This document shows positions 62,039 through 64,000 of a stretch of 64,000 nucleotides of DNA, piece by piece (position 1 is the first letter of the stretch; every line of letters starts with the position of its first letter). Under the pieces are notes generated by a model. That model did no database searches, was not told the origin of the DNA, and saw nothing but the letters and a program-made list of their open reading frames with translations. The translations under genes and the position numbers were made by a program. Source of the stretch: Micromonospora narathiwatensis (lineage in GTDB: Bacteria; Actinomycetota; Actinomycetes; Mycobacteriales; Micromonosporaceae); assembly GCF_900089605.1 (NCBI RefSeq), contig NZ_LT594324.1, positions 6,262,001 through 6,326,000 of the forward strand. Reading direction: 5' to 3'.

Positions 62039-62400
62039 CCACAATGGCCGATGGGCAGATCTGGCTCGACCCGGACCGCGCCCGCCGTGGCGGCGCCGAT
62101 CTGACCCTGGCAGGGGAGGCGGTCAGCGCCTCCCGGCGCGGGGTCGGCGGTGAGATCGCGGCGGCGAGCGGGCAGCGGCCGTGGGGCCGGGACGACATCG
62201 GTGCCGCCTTCGACAAGCACTATCGCGGTTACGAGGAGACGCTGCTGGATGTCTGGGCGGCCCTGGGCCGCTCCCTCGAAGGGCTGGGCTCCGACGTGGT
62301 CCGGTCCGTGGCCGCGACCGTCGAGACCGACGAGACCAACGCTCGCCAGCTCGGCGAGATCCCGCATCGGCAACACACCCCGCATCGGCACCGGCGCTGA
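62035..62400 (+). CDS. EspC/WXG100-like type VII secretion target
   Basis: 121 residues from GTG 62035 (GTGA overlap with the YbaB gene; ATG 62044 is the alternative). Two helical segments flank a turn containing [20 protein letters not shown], the W-x-x-D-E/D-I-G-x-x-F pattern of EspC-like ESX substrates, followed by helix [20 protein letters not shown]. No classical WxG is present. It probably forms a helical hairpin partner for the large protein that follows. Confidence 0.7.
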   Translation: MTTMADGQIWLDPDRARRGGADLTLAGEAVSASRRGVGGEIAAASGQRPWGRDDIGAAFDKHYRGYEETLLDVWAALGRSLEGLGSDVVRSVAATVETDETNARQLGEIPHRQHTPHRHRR

Positions 62401-62418
62401 CCTCCGGAGGATCCGCGC

Positions 62419-64000
62419 GTGAGCATGCTGCCCAGCCCGATCCCGCACCCGCTCGAATACTGCCCCTGGGACGTGCCCGGCTGGATCTACGAGGCGCTGG
62501 ACTGGGTCGTCGGCGTGGAGTGGCCGGACGGGAACGAGCGTGCCGTCTGGAACCTCGCCGACCAGTGGTACGGCGTCGCCGACGTCCTCGCCGGCCCGCG
62601 TACCGACGCGACCGCCGCCGCCGGTGAGGTGCGCAGTGGCTACGGTGGTGTCGGCCTGGTGGCCGAGGCGTTCGATACCGCGTGGCACAAGGTGGCCGAG
62701 GGGCCGGATTCCCCGCTGTCCGTCCTGCTCGCCGTCACCGGCGAGCTGGGCAAGCTGGTCGACTCCTGTGGCTGTGACATCGAGGGCGCCAAGCTGGAGG
62801 CCTGGATCGAGCTGGGCATCCTGGTCATCGAACTGCTCTCGTTGGCGGTGGCGGCCGTGCTCACCGCCGGTGCCGCCTCACCGGCGGCAGGGGCGGCTAT
62901 CGCCGCCAGCCGGGTCGCCGTGCAGCAGATCTTCAAGCGGCTCGTGGCGCAGCTGGCCCGCAAGGCTCTCAGGGAGGGGCTGAAGGAGGCCGGCGAGCGG
63001 GCCGCGAAGGAGATCGGCAAAAGCGGCGTACGAAAGCTCGCCCGACGTTCCGCGATCGGCGGTCTCGTCGAGGCCGGGCAGGAGGCGGGCACCAGCCTGG
63101 CGACCCAGGCGTACCAGAACTCCACCGGGCGCCGGGACGGTCTGGACCTGGCCGACGTGGGCATGTCGGGGCTCGGTGGCTTCGCCGGCGGCGCTGTAGC
63201 GCCGCTCGCCGGGATCGGGCGGCACGCCGACGGGCGTCTCGCGCAGGTCGGGGAGCACCTCGGGCGGGAGATGGTTGGCGAGACCCTGGCCGAGAGCGCC
63301 GCGAGGGTGGCCACCGGGCAGAACATCTCACTGGAGGACCTGGCCCGGGCGGCGGCCTCCGGTGTCAGCGGCTCCACCACCGGGCAGGCCGACGCGGCTC
63401 TGCACCACCGACTCGACGGGAAGCTGACCGGCCTGTCGTCCGCACCGATGGACCTGGCCCTTCCACCGCCCCCGGACACGAGCAGCGTCGTGCCAGCCCA
63501 GCGCGCGCCCGAACCGGTCGGGTCGATGCCCGCCCCGCCCATCGAGACCCTTGCGTCCGTGACCGGCGCGAACACTGTTCTTCACCCCGATGCCACGGAC
63601 CCTGGTGTCGCGGGCACGGTTGGATCCCGGCGGCTGGACGATGGAGTTTCGGCGGCGCACCTCACCTCACCTGTGCACCCCCAGCAGTCGGCGGATGTCG
63701 CCGGGCGACCGGTGCACTCCGTTGACGAGGCCGATGCGAACCGGCCGTACCCCGAGGTGGCGGCCCGCCCCACGCTCTCCTCTGTGGTCGTCGACGCGCC
63801 GGTCGCGGGCGCTCACCCGGTCGCCACCGAGCCGAGGCCCGGGCCGGTCGCGGGAGCCGACGTCGCCACGCCGAGTCAGGCGGCGCCGGCGCAGGCGAGC
63901 GTGGCACCGACGGTGGCGAGCGGATCTCCGTCAGTCGGGGCGCACGCCCTGTCACCGCTCCCCGCCGACCGTCACTCGACCGGCACCCTGGCCCCGCACC
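62419..64000 (+). CDS. polymorphic toxin precursor with WXG100-like (CpnT-type) N-terminal domain, C-terminus outside window
   Basis: The frame from GTG 62419 (ATG 62425 alternative) is open to the end of the window: 527 residues and continuing. Residues ~1-130 resemble the CpnT-like WXG100 N-terminal domain (WDVPGWIYEALDWVVGVEWP; VWNLADQWYGVADVLAGPRT; YGGVGLVAEAFDTAWHKVAE). Then come hydrophobic helices (WIELGILVIELLSLAVAAVL) and a charged Ala/Arg-rich region with a glycine-rich block (about 225-320), and from ~340 a long Pro/Ala/Val/Ser-rich linker. That layout (secretion head, spacer, then a variable C-terminal toxin) is that of type VII-exported polymorphic toxins; the toxin domain itself is not visible. 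Confidence 0.72.
   Translation, partial: MSMLPSPIPHPLEYCPWDVPGWIYEALDWVVGVEWPDGNERAVWNLADQWYGVADVLAGPRTDATAAAGEVRSGYGGVGLVAEAFDTAWHKVAEGPDSPLSVLLAVTGELGKLVDSCGCDIEGAKLEAWIELGILVIELLSLAVAAVLTAGAASPAAGAAIAASRVAVQQIFKRLVAQLARKALREGLKEAGERAAKEIGKSGVRKLARRSAIGGLVEAGQEAGTSLATQAYQNSTGRRDGLDLADVGMSGLGGFAGGAVAPLAGIGRHADGRLAQVGEHLGREMVGETLAESAARVATGQNISLEDLARAAASGVSGSTTGQADAALHHRLDGKLTGLSSAPMDLALPPPPDTSSVVPAQRAPEPVGSMPAPPIETLASVTGANTVLHPDATDPGVAGTVGSRRLDDGVSAAHLTSPVHPQQSADVAGRPVHSVDEADANRPYPEVAARPTLSSVVVDAPVAGAHPVATEPRPGPVAGADVATPSQAAPAQASVAPTVASGSPSVGAHALSPLPADRHSTGTLAPH

Overview
The window looks like a high-GC actinobacterial chromosome, most probably a Micromonospora-type organism (Micromonosporaceae). 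The evidence is very high third-position GC, frequent GTG starts, mycothiol (mca), coenzyme F420 (fbiA, fbiB, fbiC), WhiB, DUF397 and TIGR03089 genes. About 50 real genes are supported; most other long open frames are GC-rich shadows. Assignments rest on motif recognition and remembered gene order only; nothing was searched.

Layout. 0-1 kb: edge of an AbiEii-type nucleotidyltransferase pair. 1.1-5.1 kb: cystathionine gamma-synthase, an amidase and threonine dehydratase. 5.2-12.6 kb: greA / DUF4307 / mca / small membrane protein / thioredoxin-domain protein, the order remembered from Mycobacterium tuberculosis Rv1080c-Rv1084, interrupted here by a GGDEF-EAL gene. 12.8-39 kb: a second conserved block resembling Rv3258c-Rv3276c (purK, purE, acyl-CoA dehydrogenase, TIGR03089, glycosyltransferase, GDP-mannose pyrophosphorylase, fbiB, fbiA, whiB2, zincin-like protein, DUF3499). 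It also holds a giant zinc-ribbon membrane protein, UDP-glucose dehydrogenase, acetoacetyl-CoA synthetase and fbiC.

39-60 kb is a polyamine and amine uptake and catabolism region. It has two DAO-type FAD oxidases, a class III aminotransferase, an Lrp/AsnC regulator, a potD-potA-potB-potC ABC importer, a saccharopine-dehydrogenase-like protein, agmatinase, GABA aminotransferase and several aldehyde dehydrogenases. The inferred route is agmatine to putrescine to 4-aminobutanal to GABA to succinate semialdehyde to succinate. A DNA motif (GCAACGGATTC and variants) recurs at three of its promoters. 60.3-64 kb is a type VII secretion / polymorphic toxin locus that runs off the end.

Most interesting signals: (1) a family of three long inverted repeats (core GATCTTGCA[G/C]TT, 43-44 bp interior, C-rich tract left and G-rich tract right) at 26.0, 51.2 and 52.3 kb. 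Two of them bracket a DUF559 nuclease-like gene, and one has been read into the end of a DUF779 gene. (2) An approximately 60-bp repeat placed between stop and start codons in purK-purE and potB-potC. (3) A symmetric bidirectional promoter at 23.24 kb within a set of apparent leaderless promoters. (4) A 16-bp palindrome over the whiB2 promoter. (5) A shortened FbiB C-terminal domain.
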